DNA of 64,000 bases from NCBI GenBank assembly GCA_030142905.1, contig JASJOG010000034.1:186001-250000 (forward strand), in the 5' to 3' direction. The first letter of the stretch is position 1, and each line of letters begins with the position of its first letter. A program made the translations under genes and the position numbers. Source of the DNA: Heliopora coerulea. Taxonomy: Eukaryota > Cnidaria > Anthozoa > Scleralcyonacea > Helioporidae. Below, in pieces: positions 48,614-61,463 of this stretch. The notes beneath the pieces were generated by a model, which was given only the letters and a program-made list of their open reading frames with translations, searched no databases and was not told where the DNA came from.

Positions 48614-51600
48614 ATGGAAGGTCTTCCAGTGAAGCTATGGGGCTTAGATCCTCTTTACTGGTCTCACATCAAACTGTTCATCATCGAAATTTTTGAACTC
48701 CCTCGCTATCCTGGCTTTCAAGGTCTGAAATACATTTTGCGCACTTGCGACATCTTTTATGCTGTTTGTAAAATATAAAAAAAGAACGAAGCCCATATCC
48801 TTTTCTTTCGTCAAAGGTGTCTATGCTATTAATAATCATCCTATAGTCAAAGCCGAAGTCATGGGTTACGTTGTCAAAGTGGAAAGGAAGCAAATGCTGA
48901 CTGTTTACGGAGGTAAACATGATTTTTCTGCCTATAGAAACCCAATTCGATATATTTACATACTAGTGAATCATCTTCCACATTGTGGGGAAGCAATTGA
49001 ACATGTGCAATTTAGTAAAGTCGGGGACATTGCCAACGATTAAACGACGGCTTTTGGGGGGTGTCTCAAAAGTTCGAGAGTGGGCATAAAATGGCCAGGT
49101 GGAAACACATGGATTTTTTTGGGGGGGTGTTTCCTGAGCTATCTTAAGGACAGCAGTCCTCTGCCATACTCAGGTGCCACGCCCTTCAAACTGTGGGCAA
49201 ATACACAATTGTCACCATATTGAAAAACCGGTTATGAGTGACAGAAATCTCTACTTAAATGCCCTGGATACAGGGTCAATGCTGATAACTTGATCATATT
49301 AAATCAAAATATTGTATTAAGTATGAATTGGATGAGGTTCTGATGAAAAAAGACAGAATTTGGGATTGGGTTTGGAAACAATCCAGTCTGAAGCACTTCT
49401 TTGGTGATTGTTCATGGTGTCAAAATATGACTCTTTGTAGGCCACATAAACAATCACTGGGGACCACATAAAGACTGTGTATTGTAGTTCACTGTCCTAT
49501 CAATGTATTCCATTTGTAATGTTTATTTATCCAAGTTGATGATGGCACAGCCAGCATTCCTTGTTGTCATTGGGTTGAGCAAGATGAAATATCAGACAAC
49601 AGGCCACAGCCCAACTTAGGAGACATGGTCACTGTCCTGGGTAAGATCACAACATTTAGAGAGCAACGTCAAATTACAATTTCAACAATCTGTATCCTTT
49701 TACTCATGGAGCAGAAAACTTAGAACTGATACTAAATGAAAATTTACTTTGAAAAATCTTGTCTAGCCTATCATGAGACTTTGCTGAAGTAAGTTTTAGC
49801 TTTCTACCCTCTGAAGAGAATTGGACAAGTAGAGTATTACAAAACTTTGAAAGAAAAGGAAAATAGAAAATGAGAGATTTGAGGCCAAATAAGTGGAGAT
49901 TACTTGTAAACTTAGTTGATGGCATGAACTATATTTTGATTAGCATTAATGTGTAGTAACTTAAAAGGCTTTTACTTGTTAATCATATGTTGAATATAGC
50001 CCCATTCGAGTGAAGAAATTTCCTTTGAAATGTGAACTATTTTAAAAGTTTCCCTTAATCAATAAAAAGGCATTGAAAAAGACCCAAATGTGGAAATTTT
50101 GCACTGGTTGGAGGTCTTAAAGAATAAAGAAACTTACAACAGACCTTTTGAAATTCCAACTCAGCTTAATCCTAAAGTTCCAAGGTGATTATTGCAAGAA
50201 AAGAGGCACAATTGATGTTAATGTAATGCTTCCCATGTGATTTCCCATCCCTATTCACAATGTTTTTCTTTTGGATCATAAAAAGTGAAATAAGGATTGG
50301 GATGGTGCAGGAATCAATATCTGTCAATTTGCAAGTTTACACTTCATTTTAAATGGCATAGGTTTTCAACATGTTTCCTGACTTGCTGATGTGTCATATT
50401 ATTTAGCAGAAGGTGAGCCACATCTCTAATTTTTTATTTTGATCAGTGTTAACAAGTATTCTTTGAAAACTCCTCTTGATGTGGAGATTAACAGCTTGGA
50501 AGAGGCATTGAAGTTGGACATCAAGGATTACTTGGATTCAAAGAATATCCAGTCCTTCCATATTGATAGTTTGTGCAGTGTTACCAAACTCAAAGAAAAA
50601 ACAAGGATGCTTTCAAACAAGTATGGTGAAAGCTTTAAAGAGGTGATAATGTCATTATCATACAGTTCATTCACAAGTGCTATCTTTTTTACTATATTAA
50701 ATGTGTGTATCGTCCAATCAGCCCATCCAAACTTTACGACCTGTTGTGAAATTCATAGAATTCATGGAATAGAATTTTTGCTTTCAGGAGACTTCAGGGG
50801 CTAACTGCTAAGCATTTAAAACAATGTCAGAATGGTGCCATTTGAGTTTTATGAATGAAGATATTTGCCCTCCATTCTTTGCAGATTTTAAAGCACTCGG
50901 TTTTTCAGACAATTTAGCCTCAGTACATTAAAGAATTAGATGGATGGTCATAATAATGTGAGCATCGTTTTCGACCTTGTACTAGTTGTCAAAGGCATGT
51001 AAAGCAATTATGTAGCAGGTCATTTATCGTTCAAATTTACGATAGGGCTGTGAAAAAGAGTCACATTGTGTGAAAGATTCCGTAAGGAAATTTGGACTTT
51101 TTCTTTTGAAAAAGGGTATTTCCTATAAAGATATGAGATTAAATTTAGGGCCGTTAGATTTTCACTCTAAGGAGCCATAAGATTGCTCTCAAAGTGTCAA
51201 TATAGAAATCCAGCACTGTGGTAATGTCAAAACTTTCCGAGAAGGCTTGCCTGCGATGCTGATTAGCTCATCCGCCTACCGTCTTGCCTTGCATCACCAA
51301 AGACAAAGGTAAAATTTGACAGTCTTGTAGGGTTTCAACCGTCAAGTAGTTAATATATTTTAATCATGTTTGAGTAAGACTCTTAGTCTCTATACTTGTT
51401 CATTTATCAGCCTGGAACCAAAGAATCAAAGGAATCGAGCGATGAAACAAAGTGCATTATTCGCCGTACATTAAGAAAGATGGAAAAAGAAGGGATCGTC
51501 TACTGTAAAAATGTTTTTGATGGATATTTTGAAGTTAGTGCTTTTTTTTAAAATTCGTTCAACTTCTCAGTTGAATGTCCCAGCTGCAGGAACCAAGATT

Positions 51601-52326
51601 TTATAGTTTAACTAATTTTTCTTATTTATTTTTTTCTTTTTGTCATTTCTCCTCAAGGTTATTTCCGTGAAAAATGACTTGAGTCCACGAATAATCCGAG
51701 TGATTGAAGACATTAGTGAGAACGAGGGTGGGTTTTCTGCTTTTGCTTGCTTTCGTGTCGACTAGGTAAACTAACTTGGTTAAACCCGGGAACGCAAACT
51801 TGTGTACTTTGGGTCCGAAACTTACACCACACCACTTCAGGTTTGTCAAAAAAGAACGGCTTTCTCTCTCACCTCGACATACCATTTTAACCTATCAAGG
51901 GGCAAGGGTATACTATAAATTTACTCCAACTATCGCCAGACGATTTTACTTGTCAAGGGATGAGCTCTGACCCTAAATGAGTTAAGCCCCAATCTGATTG
52001 CCGAAGCTGTAGCCTGAGCTTGCCATGGAACACGAGATCTCAGCTGTGGAACGGACCGTTCCACAGCTGAGATCTCTTGTCAACTTTAGTCTTACTTTCA
52101 AAATATAAGCCGTTTTGTTATGTTTATTTGAAACGTGACTTACTTTTTTTTTGGCTCTTTAGGAGAAGCATCTTGCGGAGTTTCAAGAGGCAAAATAATC
52201 CAAAAGTTAAAATCACTGGAGAAGTACAAATATGTTCGCAGAGATACAGTGACATTGGCTTTGGATAACCTTCTAGTTTCAGGTGACATTTACGAAACGA
52301 AAGATTACCATTACCGCCTGGTATAA
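48614..52326 (+). CDS. STN1: CST complex subunit STN1
   Basis: Single-strand DNA-binding partner of CTC1 and TEN1 in telomere C-strand fill-in. Eight exons: 48614-48722, 48817-48912, 49536-49691, 50070-50184, 50447-50642, 51411-51533, 51658-51727 and 52163-52326. All phases close; 342 residues (human 368). The N-terminus reads KLWGLDPLYWSHIKLFI. The OB fold follows in exons 2-4 (NHPIVKAEVMGYVVKVERK, VDDGTASIPCCHWVE, LGDMVTVLGKITTFREQRQI, LHWLEVLKNKETYNRPFEIP). Exons 5-8 carry the winged-helix repeats, with KTPLDVEINSLEEAL, IIRRTLRKMEKEGIVY and the final LALDNLLVSGDIYETKDYHY. The first exon uses a weak GTCTGA donor. Confidence 0.92.
51890..51970 (+). repeat. Dispersed CGCCAGACGATTTTACT repeat copy
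   Basis: Part of a short repeat family with core TTTACTC..GCCAGACGATTTTACT..TCAAGG. It lies in the last intron of STN1. Other copies: 17755-17808 (-), 28256-28305 (-), 38548-38575, 54565-54605 and 55867-55929. Confidence 0.65.
52034..52076. repeat. 43-nt near-perfect palindrome
   Basis: GAGATCTCAGCTGTGGAACG is followed after a few bases by its exact inverse, leaving a 1-base centre. It is in the last intron of STN1. Confidence 0.9.
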
Positions 52327-55300
52327 AAAATAGAGTCATGATGTCGCTTACAACTTGAGAATGAGTTTTATATTTTGGCAAACAAACGTTCTATAATTAA
52401 CCTCCTGCCACTTCAGTTTCATTTTTTCGTTGAGTAAACAGACAAAGAGTAGAGTTGTGGGTCTTTATGGAGGATTTGCTTAATGAAGACTGGGTTCATC
52501 GCCTTCTTCCTCGTTGTTGTAGTGTAGCGCTCTTACAGCATGTATCTAAGAGATCCGAAGAAGTACTGTTCCAGCTCCCATAAGACCTGATAAATGTGTG
52601 GACGTTTTCCTTTCATTTTGGAATAAAACAAGCATCCCGAGTACATTAGGGCTACGTCTACAATAGACCAAATTTTTCCTGATTCGTAGACAATCCGGAG
52701 ACGTTTTCTTCGAATGTAATGTAGAAAAGCATCGAGAGGTCGAGAAAAGAATCTGGATAATTTGAATCCGAAGAGCTCCAGAGTAATTTTCTCCGTTTTT
52801 GGGTATATCAGCAGAAGTAGCCAGTGGTGGACAGTTTTTTTATCAGAGGCTATAATAAGTAATGGACAGAAATTTTTCGTTTGTCCAGGCTTACGTTCAA
52901 TGAAATTTGTAAGGATTAACGTCCATTCTTAAATAAGTAAGCACTGTTGCGTAACTTGTGTTAACACGAACATCCAACTAACCCAGATACTTTTTCTTTG
53001 TGAACGGCCAACGAATCCCAATACATTTTTACTGTGAATCTGAATGCGTTTTGGACCCGAAGAGTTTTGCTGTATTGTAAACGTAACCTAGATCGTGTAC
53101 TTTTGCGGTCGATGTTGGTGGAACGGCCGTTGGCAGACTGCATGGCTATACAGAAATTTAATAGCGGGGTTCCGTGATCTTCCTGACAGACACTTCAACT
53201 ATATGAACAAGTTTGGAAAACATGAAGAATCTATCCAAAGATGTTGAGAATCTAATTCCTATCGATTCAATAACAGATTGTCATCCTGATGTATGTATTA
53301 AACTTTAGGGAGCCTATCGTACATCGTCTGAGAATCTCAAATGTGGAATAAATAACGAAAAGCTTCTACACTGCCTTCTTAAGCACCTGTTGAAAACCAC
53401 AGGTCTTGCTTGGAGGAACTACATTGATGTCGTGTGGTTTCACTTACGTAGCTTTTGTTCAAGCCACGTGTTGTTCTGTGATAATTGTCACCATGCGGTA
53501 CAAGAAGTTTAACACTTTAAATTTTTTATGGTAGAATTCACCGTCGTCCCCTCGACAAACGTCACATTTGTTAACTGTACGAAAGAAGAGACTTAACTGA
53601 GGATCAGATGCCTCGTCACTTTGCAAGCAATCGCTCTGTGGACGAGGTAGCAATGAGGTATTTTTAAGAACTAAATTACGGATATGAAGTGGAAAAAATA
53701 CGTTTGGAGGAAACTCTCTTACTTGGAAGAAGTATTTAAATGATAAAGATTGGCGTAACTTCGGTCTTGAGATTTTAAGATTTGTTTGGTATTCTTTTGA
53801 TATGTAAATAACACCTAGCTGCGTCTCGTTGCCTAATAAATCACTAAGAAGTCATTTTAAGATATGTATGAGACTATCAGGTTAAATCATCATTGTTAAG
53901 CGTCATGAGACAAATACACCCACGTTTTTAATTTCACTATGCAGTGTGCTTTTTACACACCAAACTAATGTTCACATCTCAAGGCGAGCGATTAGTAAGC
54001 TGTACATTTCAGTCCTTATGATTTAAACAGTTCTTTGACGGAGTCTCTTCCGAACTAATTTTTCTCTTCATATTTACTATAACGGAGCGTCACAGTCCAT
54101 TTCATGCTAACTCCACTTAAACAAGTGCGTTATAAACTTGGTGCTGTTTTGCGCATGCATTGACTTTCCGATGATTTGTGCGCTATAAACAACTCACTTC
54201 CAGTGAAACAGAAATTATTTCACCAGCTCATCCAGGGTAGGCTTATCTCCGGGAGGACTTACAATCGAGAGGGAATTCCGTTGACCTGTTCATGGGTCTA
54301 TAATTGATGGTTTTACATGCGGGTGGCTTTCAAGGATTGTACCATGTTTAAGTGAACGAATTTATGAACGGCCGCCAATTTAATATTGTCTTATGATAAT
54401 TAAAATTAGCTTAAAATTCCTCCTTCTAACGACTCATCTTGGGCTAATTTAAATCAATATGAAAGAACCTCAAGGTCCTCAACTCTTTACCGGCGGGATC
54501 AGCCGTTATTCTTCAAAAAGTTTTACACCTTCCCGAATGACGACGAGCTCTACTATTCGACCCTTGCCAACGTCAGACGATTTTACTCGTGAAAAGGAGA
54601 ACTTCAGTCGACAAAGGATTAAAGACAATCTCCTTGAAGGCAGTACTCCGCCAAAAACGAGAGTACAAGGTTCCGACTTTCCTATACACTTTTTTTTTTA
54701 TAAGAACACTGCACTGCAAAGAAGCCTTTGAACGTTCTTAATTTTTCCTACTTTGAAGCCTAAAAATGTTCTTAAGATGTTCTTAGAAATAACAAAACGA
54801 GTGACCATGTGCTTCGTGTCTTTGAACGATTTAAGGTTTCGCAACATTATTAACACATAAATAACGGTTCTTTCTAGCGGAAGTGTAAAGAATTTAATTG
54901 TTTATTCTCACAATAATGCAATAGCTTTATTCAAGTAGTGTAAAAAAGCAGGAACTAAAAATGTGAAATGTGAATACAGTATACTATTAAGATCACTTTT
55001 TAAACTAAACGCCACAAAGTTACATTCTTTTAGTTTTTGACTATACAAGCAGTTGTAGTTTTACATTCTTGGATAAGTAGTTTTATATTTTAGTTTTCAA
55101 GTTTCTTTAACCTTCTTTGGAGTTAAATACTTTTTTGATTAGTTTAAGCAAAGTTTATTTTAGGACGATCACTTTCGTTTTCCTACATTTGATATCCTAC
55201 TTGATAATATATTGTAGTGATTTTTTTTACGCGTTATAACACAGTTCTTTTATAATCTTATGTTAACTTGAAAAAGGAAAAGAAAATATTTGGAGAAATA

Positions 55301-55571
55301 TCAATCAAAGATGTTTGATTTTTCAAAAAATGTTCTTAGATACAAAGCCCTGTCAAGCCTAGAATGTTCTTAACTTGTTCTAAATTTTTGGGCTATCAAA
55401 GCCTTATATTCTTATATCGTTTGTTCTTATAAAAAAAGTGTAGCTGAAGCCCTCATCAGAGTTAACCATTTTTTATATTCTATTATTTTATCCCATTTTG
55501 CTCCATTTTACTCCATTTTTGAAAAGACGTTTTTCATGATAATCTGACAATGCCGAAGTCAACTGAAAACT

Positions 55572-55651
55572 GTTGACGCAAGTGGGAATTGAACTCGCAC
55601 CTTCACGATAGGGGTCCGCCGCTCTACCTGTTGAGTTATCGAGTCCACAGG
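55572..55651 (-). repeat. tRNA-derived sequence (pseudogene or SINE head)
   Basis: On the - strand it has an A-box-like D arm (CTCAACAGGTAGAGC) and a B-box-like T arm (GTGCGAGTTCAATTCCCAC). The anticodon stem does not pair and the acceptor stem is poor. This fits a tRNA-derived repeat rather than a functional tRNA. Confidence 0.5.
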
Positions 55652-55735
55652 GGTTGAAAGCGAGTTTTTATCCAACTTAATTGGAAGAGATATTCTCGCG
55701 ACAACTTAACGCTTATCCATGAGAGGATGTGCAGT

Positions 55736-55850
55736 GTTTCAATTTTATTTCAGAATCATCCTCAGAAGTACATGAATCCAACACAGCAGTGTCATATTAT
55801 CATGAGATAATTCTGTTCATGTATCTCTGAGGACGATTCTGAAATAAAAT
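55736..55850. mobile_element. Short foldback element
   Basis: Left arm (TCAATTTTATTTCAGAATC, then CCTCAGAAGTACATGAA) and right arm (TTCATGTATCTCTGAGG, then GATTCTGAAATAAAATT) are inverted copies around a spacer of about 25 bases. The right arm has CTGAGGA and GAAA, but no room for a stem between them. Confidence 0.6.
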
Positions 55851-56072
55851 TACTCCATTGTTGATATTAGATTATTTTACTCTGGCTAACACCAGCCAAT
55901 TTCACTTGTCAAGGAAAGAGGTCCAGACTGCCGGCCATATAGGAGTTCGGTGTATGGCTTAGAATGAAAGTGTTTACCAACAGTGAGGTTGCAATCATCG
56001 TTTTAACTAGAAAGCATTCTTCCTGAAGACCAATAATTACACTTGGCAACCACCCCCAACATCAGCATATGC

Positions 56073-59000
56073 ATGAGAGGTGAATTTATGGCAGCCAGCT
56101 TCAAGAATCGTCATTCGCTTGTCCTGGGTTTCTACTGTCTGTGTTTTGTCTTCCTGCTAGCGTTGAATTTTTATTTTCAATACTTCGGATCTGTTCCATT
56201 TGACGTGCTGTTCCCCTCACCGCCGCTTATCAAACCATCTTCACAACAACTCACTCACCACGGAAAAAGGTACTCTTTGTTTAATAAAACAAATCGTCGC
56301 AGTTTAACGGACAGGAGAAGCTACTTCAGAGAAAACTGGTTTAGGTTACACAAAGCCCGAGTAGACTGGCAAGCAATGCTGGCTCCGTGTAGGGACAATA
56401 CCGACTGGGGAAGCACCAAGCCAGGCTGGGAAAAACGAAACAGAACATCAGGTAGAGAAAGTTATGTTTACTACATCGACACCCGTCCGGCCGGAGAATT
56501 CTCAAAAATATTTATTCACTCTCGGACGGAAGATGGTAGGGATAAGACAATTGGTGGAGATTCCTGGAGAGTGTACGTGAAAGGACCATCAAGTGTTTTT
56601 GCGACTGTTTTCGACCATGAAAATGGTACTTACGAAGCAATCGCGTTGATCGTGGAACCGGGGGAGTACGTGGTGGAGGCCATCTTAGATTACAGTTTAT
56701 GTGATGGACTTAAAGATCCGCCAAAGGACTGGTTCAAAGTGGGTGAGTTTTGAAACAACGGTCAGATTAATTTGTCGAGCGAGCCAGGTCTACTTTACAA
56801 TACCAACAGTGGGGTTCTCACCTGTCTGTCAACCATGTTCCCGATGCATTCAAACCTTTCCTGTTCGTATAGGTCTTTTATTTTACTTCGGTTTAAGCCT
56901 ACGCGCTCAAGAGAAACCTTTCAGTGAGGACCGAGTTAAAACTTTAATGGCCGATGTCCATATATATCTATACATCGGAACAGTTGCATCAGTGTTCATA
57001 TTTTCTTTTAGCCAACTTACTTCTCGAATTTCCAATTTTCCAGTTCTTTTCAGGTGGGCTTCTCAACTTCACTGTAGGCCCTAAAATGCCCAGGGAATGC
57101 GGTTCATATTTCCGTCTTACTGATCTTTTGATGATGTACGTGTAAATACTCGCGCGGACCTACATTTCTGTTATTTAGCCTTAGTAAAACGTAATATCCA
57201 TTCTTTGGCTAGTCACTAAATTTCTGCGCACAGCGTGAATAAATAAAATTTCTCAGTTTCTCGGGCATCTCTGCCATTCTCAACTACATTCCTGGAAACT
57301 ACTTAAACTAGCGTTACAAAAATGTCCAGTCGGATAACAATTGCAGCTAAGTACCGTAAACGTTTTGTTTTGCCGTTTGGAGCTCAAATTCTCTGGGACC
57401 CGAAGACTTAACATCGCTTAATGAAAACAAAAATCATCAACAACTTTTGCGTTAAGAAGTTGACACTCCTGTGACTTTCCCTTTTCGATCAAGACAAGTA
57501 AATATTTTCACAGTGCAAATCAAAATTCAGTTTCCAGTTCCACCGAGAAAGCAGCCGAAACTGTACTAATTCAACGCAGTAAAAACAGCAAACGTGTGAA
57601 ATAGAACTTATCAAAATTGGACGTCGAGGTCAGAGAGACCAGTAATAACCAGTCATGATGCTGTGAGATTTTAATACAGAAATTCGATCCTTCTAGGAAA
57701 TGCGCAGGGCAAATATCAACCTGATGGAATGCTGGGGGTCTTGGACGAATACCTTGCTGAGCAGTTACAAGGAGTAAAAAAAATTACTGTTCAAATATCA
57801 CCAAGCAGCAAAATCACATCGAGAGTTAGCGGTAAGCCAAGAAAATAAAAATCTCTGTTTATTGCCGATATTTGTGTTTTCAAGTGAAGCTCGTCAATCG
57901 GGTTACAATTGTATTTTAACATCCAATGTCTACACCAATTAACCTAATATGTCTAATCACCCATTATCTTGTTTGATGTAAATTTTTCCATTGGCGTTAC
58001 GAATCTTTCTTTGATCAAAGAACGTATTTGCTTAGATTTGTCGAATATTGGTTGTCATCAAACTTGTAGCTCGCTCTGGCATGGCTACGGTCGTTGGATT
58101 GAAAACCTCTGGGTGCCTTATATTACAGGTAGGAACGCGAGTCTGTCTTTGTTCAAAAGAGACCCAGGATTTTTTTCACGATTTATCCTTTTCAGGTTAT
58201 GCTAACGACAACAGAACACATTTCGCTCTCTGATGAAGGGCCTTTCCCCGAAACGTTAGAATTCTTATCGATCAGTGGCGACAGTCACCAACTTTTGAAT
58301 TTCTCACGCTGAAAAATTCGGGCAACTATAAATCAAGACTCCGTGTTTTTTTCGTTAGATCTAAAGACTGGTCATCATCTTTTCGCTTTGCTTTAGCTAC
58401 AGAAAATCGAAGCAAAAGACAAACCATTGCGGTTTCAAGTGAACCCAAGGGAACACTGTGGATTTACGGCGATTCATTGGCACTGCGCTTGCACCACTCC
58501 TTATTGGGACAATTGCTCTGTACCGAAGTGTTCTTGTCGTGTCGGTATAGCTATAACTGGATTTATCCGTTACCTGGTGAAAGCGAGTATGTAGGGAAGA
58601 CACAGAACGATGATTTAGACTTTCGTCCGCACCTGGTCTTAGAATCCATTCGCAATGTTCTGCGGAATGATGATATGCAGAGCGGTGACAGCTTGTTGGT
58701 TTTGAATCTTGGACTGCATTTCCCGATTGGAATAAACTTCACGACGTATCAGAAGTTGATTACAGATGTGATAAAGATGTTGAAGCATCGAGAACAAGAA
58801 CTCGGAAGTAAAGCGAAGGTGATTTGGAAGACAATGAGCGCAATTCATAAAGAAAACGCTGGAAAACCTTGGAACGTGACCAACTGGAGGTTCTTCACAG
58901 ACCAGGTAAAGGAATCGTCGTATTTATCATCATGATCACGAACGATCATTGTGATCATGATAATTATCGAAACCTCGCATCATTTTCATCATATCACCAT

Positions 59001-60251
59001 CATCATCATCGTCATGATAAATATTACCATCACCACGACAACCACAAAGCACAGTCACGTATAAGGACGTCACATGACATCACGTGTCTCGTACACGTCA
59101 AGTCTATTGACAGCTTACAAAGATTGACCGTTATGATGTACGTATAACCAGAGCATCCAATCAACCATTAAATCTACCTTATGCTAAACTTACGAGCATA
59201 ATATATCCACCCATAACTTTGCTCTCAACTTAGTACAACTGCTAAAATACGTACCAATACCATCACTGTATATATGGTAAATTTCTCTTCAACAAATGTC
59301 AGTGCGTATTTCGTGGACTTAACTAATTTCAGAGTTTGTTCACTTCCTCAGACGTATTTGTGGGCACCCCAGCCGTGTAGGCAGGCTTGAACGAAGTTTA
59401 AGAGGTTTGAGCGTGGAACTCAACCAAAAACGAGAGAACGAGCCGAGCGTAAGCTCTCTGATGAAGATCTTTCGCTGGAAACTTCCTCACGTCGTTCTGT
59501 CTTTTGGCTGAGTAATACCTTTAAGGTTTTTATACTTCACACTTTTCAGAGCTGGCCACTTAATGATTACTATTGTTGAGAATATGGCCATGTACAAGAC
59601 GGACGAATTGGTAATGAACTGAGTGTCGTTGGTTCTTACTGTTCGAGATACGTGAAGCCTTGTATAGACTAAGAAATGCCTTGTGCTTCAGACGGGATTA
59701 AAATCTCCATCAATCAGTTCCATGATCAGGGGCTTAGAGGTTTCTGTGAATCGAAGGCTTAACACAGCTCAAACAGCAAGAAAAAATAACACTTTATGAG
59801 CAACTAGTGGCAGTTTAAAACACAAATAACTCACACCTTGTTAAGTAGAACGTAGCATGTTCGTCCGGCATGACGGTTTGTTCGAAATGTGGTTTCATTT
59901 CTTCCTTCGTTTATTATCGTAGGACACACGGCTCGAGATTAACTGAAGAACAAATGTTGAACGACGTTAGTCAATTGTTAAACCAATTTACTTAAAGAAA
60001 CACAGACCTTACACTTGATTCCTTAATGAATTTTGCAGAGAGTCCGACTGTTCGATGCGTTCGCTATGTCGGCCATGTGTCAAGCTGGTATTGACATCTT
60101 GGATGTGTATCACCTCACGGCGTCCTATGCAAATGGAACAACTGATGTTGTCCATTATGAGAACAAAGTGTTCCGCAAAGCTGAAATGGAAATTGAGCGA
60201 TACGCCAAGAGTGGATTTAGAGACAAACCGAGACAAGTCTGCATCGGATAA
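56073..60251 (+). CDS. NXPE-family (neurexophilin and PC-esterase domain) protein
   Basis: Five exons: 56073-56742, 57697-57831, 58021-58128, 58397-58905 and 60039-60251; 544 residues, all phases closing. A type II signal anchor (LVLGFYCLCFVFLLALNFYF, about residues 17-36) precedes a neurexophilin-like beta domain (SKIFIHSRTEDGRDKTIGG, then DSWRVYVKGPSSVFATVFD and GTYEAIALIVEPGEYVVEA). A Cys-containing stretch and a PC-esterase domain follow. The nucleophile motif is TLWIYGDSLALRL, and the paired D-x-x-H is TTDVVHYEN near the C-terminus, so the catalytic residues are present. The N-terminus could instead begin at the next Met (56088). Substrate is unknown; NXPE proteins are thought to act on glycans or glycoproteins in the Golgi. 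Introns hold repeat debris, including a hammerhead-like core at 58230-58253. Confidence 0.88.
58218..58320 (+). mobile_element. Hammerhead-like relic of a Penelope-type terminal repeat
   Basis: CTGATGA (58230-58236), a GGG..CCC hairpin and GAAAC (58250-58254) form a compact hammerhead-like core in an intron of the NXPE gene. Boundaries are uncertain; there is no coding sequence. Confidence 0.45.
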
Positions 60252-61011
60252 ACCATACAGTGCACGTACGGTCCATAATCACTGCATGTACGGGTCCGAT
60301 ACATTCTATTTATGGTAAACTGGAACGCTACTCCTTCTGCACGATACGACCATCGCAATTCATCCCGTCGTATGTATTTATTTGGTAAGAAGACAATTCC
60401 TGTTAACTATTCGTTGTCGAACGTTGCCATACGTCCTGAAGGCTCTTGTGACTAAATCGTACTCATCAAAATCACATGCAACAATAGTACCATGTTGACC
60501 AGGCCTAACAGTCCACTTCCATATTACTTTTTGACACCTAATTCTTCCAACACTTTAAAAGCCAAAAGGGAATAGACCCCAAAGCAAAATACAAGATGTA
60601 CGGCGACTAACTTAAAGATCGGTCTTCATGAAAGTGCTTCCCTGAAAGTTGGTTTTTGTTGGTTTTACGCGTAACTCGTGGGTCGATTTAACACGTTTAT
60701 TTAAATTTATGCAAATATGACAATCTCGACGTTTTACTAAGTTTATTTATGTTGTGAATCGATAGAGATTACATTTGGCAAGATAACTGAACACTCTAGA
60801 TCAGCACGTGCAATATCCACTATATCTATGATACAAAATTACTCCACTATCCCTAGTATTTCCCATGCGAGATTCTAGATATGGAATCGGGTTAAAAATT
60901 GTTAAAAATATTCTAAACGAAGAATGCTTGGGGAAAAACCAACAAAAAATTTATCAGACCAGGTCTGGTCACAACATAATCAATTAACCTGAACTTTAAC
61001 TTCGGTGCTTA

Positions 61012-61164
61012 AGGGCTGTTTCCCACGAGGCGAATTTTATCGCGAGAATCGACATTTCTTTGTGTAAATTGAATAGGTTTCTCATCAGCTTCGGTCGAAA
61101 GCCGACGAGACAAAAAAAATGTAATTTCGCCGGATAAAATTCGCCTAGTGGAAAACAGCCGTGC
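61012..61164. mobile_element. MITE A, about 153 bp
   Basis: Ends GGGCTGTTTCCCACGAGGCG and, inverted, CGCCTAGTGGAAAACAGCC, with both arms continuing into AATTTTATC. The middle has two further inverted segments. No open frame. Confidence 0.75.
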
Positions 61165-61307
61165 ATGATTCTTCTTTGCCGTACACCCCCTTGTTTTCAG
61201 CAAGTGTAATTATTTAGTAACTTTCAGTTCTGGTCCTCAAAAAGTTGTCCACACTATAATCAGAGACTCCTAGACGGTGCTACGGTACCTTTTAACCCTC
61301 TAAAGGC

Positions 61308-61463
61308 TGGTTTCCACTAAGGAAAATTTGCCTCAGGAAAGGAACGGGCAGGAACGTTTGCATTGTCTTGTGAACTCTCGAGCGGAATTAATGACTTTAA
61401 GACAACGAAACTTTCCTGTCCATTCCTTTCCTGAGGCAAATTTTCCTTAGTGGAAACCACCCT
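61308..61463. mobile_element. MITE B, about 155 bp
   Basis: Ends GGCTGGTTTCCACTAAGG and, inverted, CCTTAGTGGAAACCACCC. The arms continue through AAAATTTGCCTCAGGAAAGG for about 40 bases. Its terminal GG(C/G)TG(T/G)TTTCCACTA motif resembles MITE A, 145 bases away, while the interior differs. Confidence 0.75.

Larger units (their letters stand above)
52327..56072. other. Intergenic; repeats but no convincing gene
   Basis: Contains two copies of the dispersed ATTTTACT repeat (54565-54605, 55867-55929), a tRNA-like segment (about 55572-55651) and an inverted repeat (about 55736-55850). The longest open frame (54459-54731, +) runs through the repeat copy and is not called as a gene. Confidence 0.5.

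Noticed and set aside
54459..54731. 90-codon open frame (+) that looks like a small protein
   Set aside because: Its middle (54565-54605) is a copy of the dispersed ATTTTACT repeat, and there is no convincing donor or domain.
55572..55651. Functional tRNA
   Set aside because: D and T arms are recognisable, but the anticodon and acceptor stems do not pair; kept only as a tRNA-derived repeat.
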